A stretch of DNA of 64,000 bases from Bacillota bacterium (GTDB taxonomy: Bacteria > Bacillota > UBA4882 > UBA8346). The notes below the pieces were generated by a model. That model saw nothing but the letters and a program-made list of their open reading frames with translations. It was not told the DNA's origin and ran no database searches. Below are positions 9,433-18,652 of the stretch, piece by piece. Each line of letters starts with the position of its first letter. Position 1 is the stretch's first letter. The DNA lies in assembly GCA_023436305.1 (NCBI GenBank), contig JAEZJQ010000001.1, forward strand, positions 1 through 64,000, in the 5' to 3' direction. The translations under genes and the position numbers were made by a program.

Positions 9433-10410
9433 CTTGAAAAAAAACCAACCGCCGATGACTAGGGTGCTAAAAAAGGTATAGAACTTCCAAAATAAGACAA
9501 ACATCCCGACCAAACCGGCCCCGGTGATGTTTTTAAAAAAATAGGATAGCAGTAATTCAGAACCACCACTGCCACCCGGAGTGGGAATCAGCAGTTGAGC
9601 GAAGTTAAAAAAAAGCTGCCAACCCATGATTTCGAAGAAGGAAGTCTTTTTCCCCAACGCCCAAACCACAATGGGGGCCAGCATTAAATAGAGTATCCAG
9701 TAAATCGTGGTAGCGGCCATCGCCAAAATTATACTCCATGGATTATCCTTGACCAGAAGGCGCCACCCTTCTTTAAACAAAGTAAATTCATGGTACAATT
9801 TATTTAGCCAGCCTTTTTGTTTGAGAAAAGTCCGGATCCTCATAATTAGCGGCATATTTAAAAACCAAGAACCACGCCATACCTTATAGAGCAAAAAAAG
9901 CACCAATCCGCCAATAAAAAACCCCAACCACCATTTACTTAGATTCACCGCCAACATTCCGGAACCAATCATTCTCATATTCAAAGCTACCGCCAATAAA
10001 CCCAGCAATACAAACATGATGGTATTCAAACCAAGATCCACCACGGTAATGGCCGAGGCTTTTCCCATGGAAACTCCTTTTTTCGTAATTAAATATATTT
10101 GCAACGGAGTCCCCCCCGAGCTAAACGGTGTGACGTGGGAAATAAAACAAGTGGCCATATAGATTTTATAAAAATGGAGCAGCGGGATTCCGATCCCCAT
10201 CCCCCTTGATATGAAATACATCCGGTATGCCTTGGCGAACCAAACCGTAATGATGGCAAATACTCCAATAGCAATATACCACCAATTGATCCCACTCCAG
10301 TTGATCTGCCACGAAACTCCTTTTAAATTTTGAAACACAAAATAAATGCCGCTGATGCTAAAAATAACCGCCAGCCAGATCCCGCTCCGAAGATTCCGCT
10401 TTTTCCCCAT
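9397..10410 (-). CDS. AglD/MprF flippase-domain family membrane protein (UPF0104)
   Basis: 337 aa with about eight hydrophobic segments. The two family signatures are present: TPFSSGGTPLQIY near residue 95 and PTPGGSGGSELLL near residue 280. This is the membrane domain of lysylphosphatidylglycerol synthetases without the catalytic C-terminal domain; such stand-alone proteins are thought to flip lipids or lipid-linked sugars. ATG at 10410 with GGGGAG upstream. The final residues (LTRHDSYHNQP) are encoded inside repeat copy A, so the native C-terminus seems to have been replaced by repeat sequence. It sits downstream of a GT9 glycosyltransferase, which fits a glycolipid or wall-polymer job. Confidence 0.85.
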   Translation of the reverse strand: MGKKRNLRSGIWLAVIFSISGIYFVFQNLKGVSWQINWSGINWWYIAIGVFAIITVWFAKAYRMYFISRGMGIGIPLLHFYKIYMATCFISHVTPFSSGGTPLQIYLITKKGVSMGKASAITVVDLGLNTIMFVLLGLLAVALNMRMIGSGMLAVNLSKWWLGFFIGGLVLFLLYKVWRGSWFLNMPLIMRIRTFLKQKGWLNKLYHEFTLFKEGWRLLVKDNPWSIILAMAATTIYWILYLMLAPIVVWALGKKTSFFEIMGWQLFFNFAQLLIPTPGGSGGSELLLSYFFKNITGAGLVGMFVLFWKFYTFFSTLVIGGWFFFKLTRHDSYHNQP

Positions 10411-10586
10411 ATTCTCCCCAGATCAATGATCAATTTGCAACAACACTTTCCGATACTTAAGCTCTTTAAAACCACACGTTTTCACCCATTGTTTTACGAT
10501 TGATTGATAACCATATATTACCCAAAAAATGATGATTCACCGTCATTGATTTCCACTGTTTCGCGATGATAACTACAGTATACTGT

Positions 10587-11570
10587 TCACGGGTACTGTC
10601 CACTGAACACTGAAAACTTTTCAAAAACCTCTTCCGGGGTGATCGCTTCCATACAATATGCCCGGGAGCATTTGGGTATCTGTTGCCATAAACTGCCGCC
10701 GAATTTATAACAGGGGCTACAGGAGAACATTTTATGAATGTAGGTATGAAATGGTGGATGGTAGGGATAGAATTGACCGGGCGCGGTGGGACCAAATAAA
10801 CCTAAAGTTGGGATCCCCACAGCGGCGGCCAAGTGAAGGGGGCCCGAATCATTTCCCAGATATAAACGGCATTTTTTTAAGAGAATTGCAGTCTCCGCAA
10901 GTTTAAAACGGCCAACCGCGTTGATTACATCAGGAACGGCTTTCTGAATCGTTAATGAATTTTCGATATCTTCCCGGCCCCCGATCAAAACCACCCGGAA
11001 TTTGGTTTTAGCCTGTATATATTGCGCCAATTTTATAAAATTATCCAGCGGCCAGCGCTTGCGGATAAAATAATGACCTCCGGAATGAACCGCAACCAGT
11101 GGTGCGCCACTATGCTTCATTGAAGCTAAAAATCCGGAGATGGTTTTGATGGCAGCGGTTTCTTCCCATGGGTGCAGCCAAAACTCAGTTTGAGAAGAGC
11201 CCGGTATACAACCGGCATTTTGAATAATCTCAAAACACATTTGGATTACGGGCAAATCCACCCGTTTACCGGCATTATTAAAATCAAAGCTGTACCGTGC
11301 GCCGCAAAAACGGGTAAAAAGACTGCCTAATTGTGAAAGACCAAGCGCTAAATCGTATTTGGCCTTTCTTACCCCGGCCAAATTTCTAAAAAACTCCCAT
11401 TGATCCCAGGAGACAATGACCTCCATCCCGTAGGGATTTGATTTTAAAACTCTAGCGGCAGGCGGGTTAGCCAAAATTAAAATTCGAGCCTTGGGAAAAT
11501 TTTCCCCCAAAGCCCGAATGGCAGGTGTCGCGAATAGAGTATCCCCCAGGGGACTTAATGATAATACCAC
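10587..11570 (-). CDS. GT9-family (heptosyltransferase-like) glycosyltransferase
   Basis: About 327 aa. GT9 features: LSPLGDTLFATPAIRAL at the N-terminus, the inter-domain AVHSGG, RWPLDNFIKLA, and the donor-site motif YLGNDSGPLHLAAAVGIPTLGLFGPT. Family members transfer ADP-heptose or similar sugars to lipopolysaccharide core or other envelope glycans; the substrate here is unknown. The first in-frame ordinary start is the GTG at 11570, which begins inside the first beta strand; the frame stays open to about 11636 but holds only ATT codons as possible starts. So either the GTG is right or a rare ATT start is used. It follows the VanW gene by 56 bases. Confidence 0.85.
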   Translation of the reverse strand: MVLSLSPLGDTLFATPAIRALGENFPKARILILANPPAARVLKSNPYGMEVIVSWDQWEFFRNLAGVRKAKYDLALGLSQLGSLFTRFCGARYSFDFNNAGKRVDLPVIQMCFEIIQNAGCIPGSSQTEFWLHPWEETAAIKTISGFLASMKHSGAPLVAVHSGGHYFIRKRWPLDNFIKLAQYIQAKTKFRVVLIGGREDIENSLTIQKAVPDVINAVGRFKLAETAILLKKCRLYLGNDSGPLHLAAAVGIPTLGLFGPTAPGQFYPYHPPFHTYIHKMFSCSPCYKFGGSLWQQIPKCSRAYCMEAITPEEVFEKFSVFSGQYP

Positions 11571-11626
11571 AATGGTTTTAAAATCAAGACGGCTAGCAAT
11601 AATTGTAATTCGCTCCCGAAGAATCC

Positions 11627-12994
11627 TTAATTTTTGGTACCGATTTTATATTCTTCAGGTTGAGATGGATATATACTGGTATTTAGCAATTCTTTTCGAG
11701 ACTCACCATTACTTTGGAAAATTTCACGCCTCAATTCTACTTTATAACCATTCAAGCCCTCTTGTACCTTGACTTTGGTTTTTTTGGGTAGCGCCGGATC
11801 GGGAATCTCCTTCACTGAAAAAGGATAGGTCTCAATAGTCTTCGCCTCCAAAATGATTTTATCCCAACCTGCTTTGGCGCCTAAAACAGCAATGGTAACA
11901 AATGGCGACTCCACTTTGGCCACTATTAAAATGGGGTTTTGATTGGCGTTTTCAAAAATAAAATCAATGCCGCCGTATACCACCGTCGCATCCCGTCCTA
12001 TGGGCACGTAAGTGCTGGGAAGGGAATGATTAAACCGTTGAATGATTTTTAAGTTGGATAACAAAACGGCATTATAAAGAGTTGAGGAAACTTGACAAAC
12101 CCCGCCACCTACCCCCGGAACCAATTTGCCCATAAAGATCACCGGGGCTTCTTTATAGCCGGCTTCTGTAACCCGGGGACCCACCCAGGTGTTAAATGAA
12201 AAATTCTGTCCCGGGTAAATCAAGGAATTATCAAGGGCGCTGCATGCGGTTTTCAAATTTTGAACCCGGTCAGGCTTACTCGGATCAAATTGGGTACTAT
12301 ATATCCCCATGATTTTATTGAGACCCCATTGATTGATATCATTTTCCGTCAATGGCGGCACTATATCCACCACCGGGATTTTTATCAAACCGTGCTTTGG
12401 GGATGCTACCGCTTTTTCAAGCAACCGAGTCAGCCGCCGGCGGTCAATAGCCCGGCCAGTCCGGCTTGGTGTATAGCTAATCTCACCCTGGCGATTCACG
12501 GTAATCACCGAACGGATCGGTTCCACCGCGATAATCGCATCCAATAACCGATAAAACGAATCCAATGTATTCCGGTTATATTGAAACACCGGTTCAATAT
12601 CCATGCCTCTACGGTACGCGCGTCCACGGGTAATGAAACGGGTCCAGAGCGGACCGGTCCGGCCGACGCGATATGCCTGGTTCACAGTGGCCGGGATATT
12701 GATTCGAATCCCGATGGCGCTAGGTACTACCGTGAGTGCCCGGTTATTATAAAAGAGAGTAATCTTTCTGTCCGTACGGGGATCAAGCCGGAAGGCCAAT
12801 GCTTTGGACGCTTGGGCAATAGGTATTCCTCCGATTTTGATTCCGGCAACTTTTAAACCGGTAATTACCTTACCCGACGATACAATGAAATAAGCCAAAA
12901 TAATTCCGAAAACAAGAACTACCCAAAAATATAGCAAATATAAATACTTTTTTTTGTAAAATACCTCGAAGAAATTTTGAACCCTGTATTCCAT
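11627..12994 (-). CDS. VanW-domain protein with peptidoglycan-binding and G5 domains
   Basis: About 455 aa. One membrane anchor at residues ~19-40, then a YkuD-adjacent type peptidoglycan-binding region (~45-220), the VanW domain (~225-370, with YPGQNFSFNTWVGPRVTEAGYKEA, GVGGGVCQVSSTLYNAVL, NHSLPSTYVPIGRDATVVYG), and a C-terminal G5-like strand region (~400-450). These proteins are common in Gram-positive spore formers and thought to act at the wall. The ATG at 13000 abuts the AGGGG site; the ATG at 12994 is six bases away and gives MEYRVQN, so I choose 12994. First gene of the minus-strand run down to yabR. Confidence 0.9.
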   Translation of the reverse strand: MEYRVQNFFEVFYKKKYLYLLYFWVVLVFGIILAYFIVSSGKVITGLKVAGIKIGGIPIAQASKALAFRLDPRTDRKITLFYNNRALTVVPSAIGIRINIPATVNQAYRVGRTGPLWTRFITRGRAYRRGMDIEPVFQYNRNTLDSFYRLLDAIIAVEPIRSVITVNRQGEISYTPSRTGRAIDRRRLTRLLEKAVASPKHGLIKIPVVDIVPPLTENDINQWGLNKIMGIYSTQFDPSKPDRVQNLKTACSALDNSLIYPGQNFSFNTWVGPRVTEAGYKEAPVIFMGKLVPGVGGGVCQVSSTLYNAVLLSNLKIIQRFNHSLPSTYVPIGRDATVVYGGIDFIFENANQNPILIVAKVESPFVTIAVLGAKAGWDKIILEAKTIETYPFSVKEIPDPALPKKTKVKVQEGLNGYKVELRREIFQSNGESRKELLNTSIYPSQPEEYKIGTKN

Positions 12995-13139
12995 CAGCAT
13001 CCCCTACCTAAAATCGATTAACTTCGACTCCGCAAAACGAATTAACGAACCTAATGTTTAAGAATCTATTTTTGTAATAATGTATATTCAACCCCGGGCA
13101 AACATAAAATAGAATATTCGTTTAGGGAGGAATCAATCC

Positions 13140-13787
13140 GTGTGGAATCCATTAATCAAAAAAAATATTGATAAAAAGGATTTGACAAATTTTGATGCCC
13201 GGATTCATATCGAACATCCGGCGGCTGAATCAATTTTCGAATCCAATCTGGGCTTTTTCCTGTCCTGCTTATACATAGTGCCATCACCGTTGATCATTTT
13301 ATGCATCGGAACCGACCGCTCTACCGGGGATAGCCTGGGACCTCTGGTTGGAACCCAACTTCAAGAAATGAATCTTCAATCCGCCGTAGTTTATGGAACA
13401 TTGGAAGAACCCGTGCATGCCGTGAATCTTCAAGACACTATCGATCTAATCAACTCCCAATATACCCAACCGTTTATTCTGGCTATCGATGCCTGCCTAG
13501 GCCGCTCCGAAAGTGTAGGCTCGATTCGTGTCAAGGAAGGCCCCTTACAGCCCGGCACCGGTGTTAATAAAGATCTGCCTAATGTTGGCAATATTCAAAT
13601 CGTAGGCATTGTTAATGTCGGAGGATTCATGGAATATATGGTCCTGCAAAACACCCGGCTCAGCCTGGTCATGAAGATGGCCCACATCATCAGCCGGGGG
13701 ATTAAAAAAGAAATCGAAAAGATAATCCCTTATCTCCCCTCTAACATAAACTATTCCCCTGCGCAAGAACCGGCCCATCCTTTATAG
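13140..13787 (+). CDS. yyaC: YyaC-like putative sporulation protease (DUF1256)
   Basis: 215 aa from a GTG at 13140 with GGGAGG nine bases upstream. The core IGTDRSTGDSLGPLVG (residues ~57-71), the acid-containing IDACLGR and the glycine-rich VNVGGFMEY match the YyaC family, relatives of the GPR spore protease and hydrogenase-maturation peptidases. B. subtilis YyaC is made in sporulation, so this gene is strong evidence for a spore former. The N-terminal ~45 residues are longer than usual and more divergent. It is divergent from the VanW-domain gene. Confidence 0.9.
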   Translation: MWNPLIKKNIDKKDLTNFDARIHIEHPAAESIFESNLGFFLSCLYIVPSPLIILCIGTDRSTGDSLGPLVGTQLQEMNLQSAVVYGTLEEPVHAVNLQDTIDLINSQYTQPFILAIDACLGRSESVGSIRVKEGPLQPGTGVNKDLPNVGNIQIVGIVNVGGFMEYMVLQNTRLSLVMKMAHIISRGIKKEIEKIIPYLPSNINYSPAQEPAHPL

Positions 13788-13809
13788 GTGAATCGACTAT
13801 TTATCAAGC

Positions 13810-14411
13810 CTATTTACAAATCATTGCCGCTCCGATGATCCCTGCTTCATTGCCCAATTGAGCCAGTTTAATTTGAGTCTTTGGAATATCCTTCCACAAA
13901 ATATCAGCATCGACCAATTCCCGCAAAGAATTCAGTGAATAAAACCGCCCGCCCGGGATACTCCGCCCCCAATCACTAGAACCTCAGGCTGACAGTGAAT
14001 GTGGGTTTCGCTGCGCCGTGGCCCAGGCTTGCCCGGCTAAGGAAACAGCTGTAGCGTATACTTCCCAACATCCCTTTCGGCCGCAACTGCAAGGTTCACC
14101 ACCGGCCATAATCACCGTATGTCCCAGTTCGGGATTAATCTGATTAAAGCCGTGATATATTTTATCATGAATAACAATTCCAGCTCCCACACCGGTCCCC
14201 AGGGTTACAGTTACTGAAACAGCGCTCCCTTTCGCCGTACCGGCCATACATTCCGCCAAAGCGGCATAATTGGCGTCATTTTTCAAAAAACCGGCAAATC
14301 AATATATTGTTGGATCTCTCCCCGGACCGGAGTCATTTGAAAGCCAAGATTGCTGGAATTGATAATAATACCCGCGTTGGCGCCCCCGAGATTAATTCCG
14401 ATATAATACAT
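13810..14411 (-). pseudogene. Decayed ROK-family sugar kinase (glucokinase-like)
   Basis: Pieces of one ROK kinase lie in order but in different frames. From the ATG at 14411 (CAGGAG site eight bases upstream) comes MYYIGINLGG, then about 60-70 residues are missing before NLGFQMTPVRGE...LPVF, which ends at a TGA in a T-run near 14286. The next frame continues with KNDANYAALAE, LGTGVGAG, NPELGHT and the zinc-binding CSCGRKGCWEVYAT. Around 13984 another deletion joins to PEVLVIGGGVSRAG, and after one more frameshift comes KLAQLGNEAGIIGAAMICK and a TAG. An intact ROK kinase has ~310 residues; this locus can hold about 200. It cannot make a working kinase. Confidence 0.88.
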
Positions 14412-14534
14412 ATCTCATCTCCTGCGGTATTCACATCCGAAGGCGAATTCGCGCATACATCAACTCATAGTCCATATTGATATTAATTATACCATGAACA
14501 AACAGGTTTCTTAAAGACTTTTGATGGAGAAGCG

Positions 14535-14562
14535 GATAAAGAAGAGGAACCCTTCGGGTTCC
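14535..14562 (-). terminator. Terminator after the sugar ABC ATPase gene
   Basis: Perfect 7-bp stem GGAACCC / GGGTTCC with a 3-base loop (14546-14562), followed on the minus strand by TCTTCTTTATCC. The T-run is weak, but the position 38 bases after the msmX-like stop fits. Confidence 0.6.
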
Positions 14563-14600
14563 CCACTTCACAACTTAAATTGCACGGTCCATCACTACGA

Positions 14601-15704
14601 TTATATAATGGCTTTCTCGGTTTCTTTATCAAAGAGGTGCATCTTGTTGATATCGAATACCACTTGATGCTTTTCGCCGTCCCGGGCTTTGGTATGGGAT
14701 TCAACACTGGCGACAAAGGAGTGTTCACCGATGGACATATAGATATTTACCTCGGAACCGATAAGCTCGGAAACATCGACCATAGCGGTAACGACTTGAT
14801 CTTCCGGAAGATCGGGATGCATTTCCCGGTCTTGAACGGATTGCGGACGGATACCGAAAACAACCGGTTTATTGATATACTGACGGATATGTTTAAATTT
14901 CCCTTCAGGAACTCTCAGTTTGAAGACGCCAAGATCGACTACGATTTTACCGCCTTCTTCTTTGACAACTCCGTCTAAGAAGTTCATGGGCGGGGAACCA
15001 ATAAATCCGGCGACGAATATATTGTTCGGATTATCATAAACATCCAACGGGGCGCCCACTTGTTGGATCAGTCCGTCACGCATAACGACCATCCGATCAC
15101 CCATGGTCATGGCCTCGATCTGGTCGTGGGTAACGTAAATGATGGTGGTCTGTAACCGGTTGTGTAGCTTGCTGATTTCAGCGCGGGTCTGAACCCGTAA
15201 CTTGGCGTCCAGGTTGGAAAGCGGTTCATCCATTAAGAATACCTTGGGTTCCCGAACGATGGCCCGGCCTAAAGCCACCCGTTGTCTTTGACCACCGGAG
15301 AGCGCCCTGGGTTTCCGGTCCAAAAGGTTTTCAATGCCAAGAATTTTCGCGTATTCTCTTACCCGGCGGTCCACTTCGCTCTTCGGGAATTTACGCAGTT
15401 TAAGACCAAAAGCCATATTGTCATAAACATTCATATGCGGATACAACGCATAGTTTTGGAAAACCATGGCGATATCCCGATCTTTGGGGGGAACATCATT
15501 CACTATGGTATCACCGATATAAATATTGCCGTCGGAAATGTCTTCCAACCCGGCCACCATCCGTAATGAAGTTGTTTTTCCACAGCCTGAAGGTCCTACA
15601 AATACGACAAACTCTTTATCCTTGATTTCCAGTGTAGCATCTTTCACAGCTACAACTCCACCGGCAAATCTTTTATAAACGTGTTCAAATACTACTTTGG
15701 CCAT
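14601..15704 (-). CDS. msmX: Carbohydrate ABC transporter ATP-binding protein, MsmX/UgpC type
   Basis: 367 aa. Walker A GPSGCGKTT (~37-45), signature LSGGQRQR (~134), Walker B VFLMDEP, the H-loop in YVTHDQ, and a C-terminal regulatory TOBE/OB domain (~235-367). This subfamily powers importers of oligosaccharides and glycerol phosphate, and one copy often serves several transporters. It has no permease or binding-protein neighbour; the only sugar importer in the window (55-58 kb) lacks an ATPase, so it is the likely partner. TAGGAGG lies seven bases before the ATG. Single-gene unit with its own terminator. Confidence 0.93.
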   Translation of the reverse strand: MAKVVFEHVYKRFAGGVVAVKDATLEIKDKEFVVFVGPSGCGKTTSLRMVAGLEDISDGNIYIGDTIVNDVPPKDRDIAMVFQNYALYPHMNVYDNMAFGLKLRKFPKSEVDRRVREYAKILGIENLLDRKPRALSGGQRQRVALGRAIVREPKVFLMDEPLSNLDAKLRVQTRAEISKLHNRLQTTIIYVTHDQIEAMTMGDRMVVMRDGLIQQVGAPLDVYDNPNNIFVAGFIGSPPMNFLDGVVKEEGGKIVVDLGVFKLRVPEGKFKHIRQYINKPVVFGIRPQSVQDREMHPDLPEDQVVTAMVDVSELIGSEVNIYMSIGEHSFVASVESHTKARDGEKHQVVFDINKMHLFDKETEKAII

Positions 15705-16183
15705 AAGGCAACCTCCTAAAATATTTATTGAGACTCCGAATTCATAAAATCTTCCAAAGTTAACGCGGTATAATCACCTCCGTAAACAATCCCGCTTCCG
15801 TTTGTCGAATTGGCAAATTTATATGCACCAATTTGGGGGGCTTACACCTAAAAATAAAGGCGTAAATCGTTTATGGTACAAAATCAATATAAAATATATT
15901 CGACATAAAATCGATTTTTCCTGCCCTTGGACAATCAGCCTCATAAAGGTTGGGTAGGGCCTGGAATATGGCGTATAGGTTTATCCGAAATTTTAAACAT
16001 TTTATAGCGCTTAAGGATGTATTTTCATGTCCTTTAATTCAAATACTATGATCGCTAAAAACCGGACTCCTTGTTAAAGGTATATTAATTTGTCCACGAA
16101 TAAATGCATTGTGTAAGAATTCTAAAAGAAGAAAAGAATTGATCTGAAGAATGTGAGCCGGTGAAATTAAAGGAGGTGATCTT
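15705..16183. other. Gene-free stretch between divergent msmX and coat-protein genes
   Basis: About 480 AT-rich bases that must hold promoters for both directions. I see no coding frame with a ribosome binding site, no RNA gene and no repeat. An AAAGGAGGTGAT site for the next gene lies at its right end. Confidence 0.4.
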
Positions 16184-16372
16184 ATGCCGCAACTAACCCA
16201 AATGGAGTTAAACACCATTAAAGAACTGGTGATTACTGAGGATGTCAACGCCAAAAAATTTCAGCTTTACGCCGAAAATTGCCGGGACAGCCAACTCCAG
16301 AGTCTCATGACCCAGGAGGCCCAACAAGCTTCCAATAACGCCCGAACATTAATGGGTTTTTTAAATTCGTAA
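16184..16372 (+). CDS. Small CotF/ferritin-like spore coat protein
   Basis: 62 aa, helical, with an excellent AAAGGAGGTGAT site five bases before the ATG. The pattern MELNTIKELVITEDVNAKKFQLYAENCRDSQL resembles one half of the CotF-type helical fold found in small coat proteins of Clostridia and Bacilli. The next gene, 68 bases downstream, encodes the same kind of protein, and the pair probably forms one operon ending at the 16731 terminator. Family assignment rests on pattern and context, not on a signature motif. Confidence 0.65.
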   Translation: MPQLTQMELNTIKELVITEDVNAKKFQLYAENCRDSQLQSLMTQEAQQASNNARTLMGFLNS

Positions 16373-16440
16373 TCAATGTCCCGATGACTTTTACGGGCAT
16401 CCGCATCCTACGAAAATTAGTTTTGAATGGAGGATAAACA

Positions 16441-16713
16441 ATGTATACCGATCGTGAAATGACTTTAGACCTTTTGGAAATCGCCAAAGCCGGCTCGGTT
16501 CAATTTACCCAAGCGGCCACTGAAATCAGTCTTCCCGCTTTACGGCAAACCATTGTACAAATGCGTAATCAATGTGAGCAATCCCAGCAACGTGTGGGGC
16601 AGTTTGCCCAGTCCAAAAACTATTATATGCCGGCTCCGCCAGCTCCCGGCCAGGATATCGCAACCATAACCCAATTTCTGGAGCAAACGGTGGCGCAACC
16701 GGCTACAGTGTAA
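16441..16713 (+). CDS. CotF-like spore coat protein
   Basis: 90 aa with GGAGG seven bases before the ATG. The order DLLEIAKAGSVQFTQAATEISLPALRQTIVQM ... YYMPAPPAP follows the CotF domain of spore coat proteins (helical hairpin with conserved SLPALR-like turn, then a Tyr- and Pro-rich stretch). Second gene of the two-gene coat operon. It would be made in the mother cell late in sporulation; no sporulation promoter was identified with confidence. Confidence 0.75.
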   Translation: MYTDREMTLDLLEIAKAGSVQFTQAATEISLPALRQTIVQMRNQCEQSQQRVGQFAQSKNYYMPAPPAPGQDIATITQFLEQTVAQPATV

Positions 16714-16730
16714 AAAGGAAACCATAACCC

Positions 16731-16763
16731 CAAAACCCCTCCCCCGCCGGGGAAGGGGTTTTG
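16731..16763. terminator. Bidirectional terminator between coat operon and cyclase gene
   Basis: CAAAACCCC ... GGGGTTTTG stem with an inner GC-rich extension; A-run on one side and T-run on the other, so it can stop transcripts from both convergent units. Confidence 0.85.
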
Positions 16764-16778
16764 AAAATTAATCCGAAT

Positions 16779-17402
16779 TTAAGCCTCAAATAATATGACC
16801 CGGATGGGACTGCCGTTACCATTTTTAATATTTAACGGGAGTCCGTTCATCTGATATTCCCCCGGGGGAATCCCCTTCAAAACCAATCCTTCGATGATAA
16901 TGATCCCGTTCCCCAATAATGTTTTGTGGACTGGAAAATCCATAGTTCCGGACTTTTCCACCGAAAAATAATCCACGCCCAATGTTTTAATTCCGGTTTC
17001 AACCAGGTATTGGGCGGCCCCCGGAGTTAGCGACACAAAATCCTCACGAAATTCTCTCATGGTATGCCACTGAGAATTATCAGTTTTGATGAAAACAATC
17101 TCGTTTTTTTGGATCCTCAAATAAGTCAGATCAGCCTCGGTTATCTCCGGTTTCCCCATGATTTCGCAGACCCTTGCTTTTCCAATAAAATGATCCGGCG
17201 AAATCCGGTCAACCGTCAGTCCGTCATCAAAAAAATGTTTGGGCGCATCGATATGGGTCCCGGTATGAGACCCGAAGGATAATCGTGAAAGGTTACAGAT
17301 ATCCCCTTGTTGAATTTGAAAAATTTCTTCCGAGGTAAAAACCGGATCTCCAGGATAGACTACCATTCCTGGGAAATATGGTTGGGAAACATCGTAGTAC
17401 AT
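16779..17402 (-). CDS. Cyclase-family metal-dependent hydrolase (kynurenine formamidase-like)
   Basis: 207 aa. The metal-site motif SHTGTHIDAPKHF (~46-58) and the C-terminal HKTLL / GIIIIEGL blocks define the cyclase family (PF04199), which includes arylformamidase KynB and isatin hydrolase. AGGAGG lies eight bases before the ATG. No other tryptophan-degradation gene is nearby, so the substrate is open; many members act on other amides or lactones. Confidence 0.88.
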   Translation of the reverse strand: MYYDVSQPYFPGMVVYPGDPVFTSEEIFQIQQGDICNLSRLSFGSHTGTHIDAPKHFFDDGLTVDRISPDHFIGKARVCEIMGKPEITEADLTYLRIQKNEIVFIKTDNSQWHTMREFREDFVSLTPGAAQYLVETGIKTLGVDYFSVEKSGTMDFPVHKTLLGNGIIIIEGLVLKGIPPGEYQMNGLPLNIKNGNGSPIRVILFEA

Positions 17403-17578
17403 TTACATCCTCCTGCTTCGATTCCAATCACGAATTCAAACTCATGGCTGTTATGAGGCTAATCGGATAAAACCGATATTCATACCACATCGAGTGTTAT
17501 ATCCTTCGTTCCCCGATAAGGCCGGACCCTACTGCGATGCACGCTCCAAGCGTTATATGCCTTAAGCCATAGTGCATC

Positions 17579-18373
17579 TTACCCTAAAACGTACTTCTTT
17601 ATCGCTTCCGCAACTCCATTATGATTGTTATCACTTACTATTACATCCGCCTGTTTCCGCACATCCGGTACCGCATTGGCCATGGCCACACCGACTCCCG
17701 CCCATAGGATCATGGCCATATCATTGGGGGCATCTCCGATGGCCATAACCTCGGTACGGTCAATGCCCCATTTTTTCGCCAGAAACTGCAAGGCATCACG
17801 TTTCGAGACACCAGGCGCCAAAATTTCCAGATAATTGGGTTTGGAACGGGTAAAATCCAATCGGGGACCAAACCGCCGCTCCAACTCCTCCCGCATTTTC
17901 TCGATGGCGTCGATGGTTCCGATTCCCAGCATTTTAGTAGGGGAACCGGATAAAATCTTCAGCAGATCCCCGGCGGGATGCGGAGTAACCCCGGCACTGG
18001 CCTGATATTGTTCGCTCCAATGATCCCATTCTTTCACATACAAACGTTCGTTGAGATATACATTTAAATGAAAGTTCATTTCCTGAAAAATGGGAATCAC
18101 TTGTAAGGCTATTTCTTGGGGAACCGGCTTGTGATACAATGTTTCTCCGGAGATTGCTTCCCGGACCATGGCTCCATTATAGGCGATGAGCGGAATATCA
18201 AGGCCCAGCTTCACCGCGTAAGAATGCATTGAGGCCACCATCCGGCCCGAGGCCAGCACGATTTTAATGCCCCGGTTTAGGGCGCTTTGGATAGCATTTT
18301 CATTTTCAGCGGATATGGTTAAATCATCCCGCAGTAACGTGTCGTCCAAATCCATGGCTATGCAGCGAATCAT
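17579..18373 (-). CDS. Cof-type HAD-superfamily phosphatase
   Basis: 264 aa. HAD motifs: nucleophile DLDDTLL at the N-terminus, LASGRM (motif II), and AIGDAPNDMAMI (motif IV). The large insertion between motifs II and III is the Cof-type cap, so small sugar phosphates or flavin/pyridoxal phosphates are likely substrates. A GTG at 18388 overlaps the GTGGAGG site itself; the ATG at 18373 lies eight bases after it and begins MIRCIAMDLDD, so I use that. Downstream (17537-17579) GATGCAC and GTGCATC could pair across ~29 bases, without a T-run. Confidence 0.9.
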   Translation of the reverse strand: MIRCIAMDLDDTLLRDDLTISAENENAIQSALNRGIKIVLASGRMVASMHSYAVKLGLDIPLIAYNGAMVREAISGETLYHKPVPQEIALQVIPIFQEMNFHLNVYLNERLYVKEWDHWSEQYQASAGVTPHPAGDLLKILSGSPTKMLGIGTIDAIEKMREELERRFGPRLDFTRSKPNYLEILAPGVSKRDALQFLAKKWGIDRTEVMAIGDAPNDMAMILWAGVGVAMANAVPDVRKQADVIVSDNNHNGVAEAIKKYVLG

Positions 18374-18652
18374 GTGGTTAACCTCCACTGTTGTCTATAA
18401 ATTACAAACACTTCGATGATACAACTAGTATAGCGCTTCATCAATAATATATCAATGATAAGCACTATTCTATGAAAAAACACTCTCTCCCAATTTAGGC
18501 TCCTTGGGATACCCATGGCCTCATCCACGGAATAGCACATTACAATTTGTCATAATCCGAATGGAAAAACCATATTTCCTCTAAATCTTTTCCCCGTTGG
18601 GGCCGAAATTTAAGATGTACTTATTTCTTGTTGGCTTTTGGAGGTGTTATCA

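Noticed and set aside
10466..10795. 109-codon minus-strand frame overlapping the 3' end of the GT9 gene
   Set aside because: It lies in another frame of the GT9 gene and runs into ACTGT/CACTG micro-repeats; no ribosome binding site.
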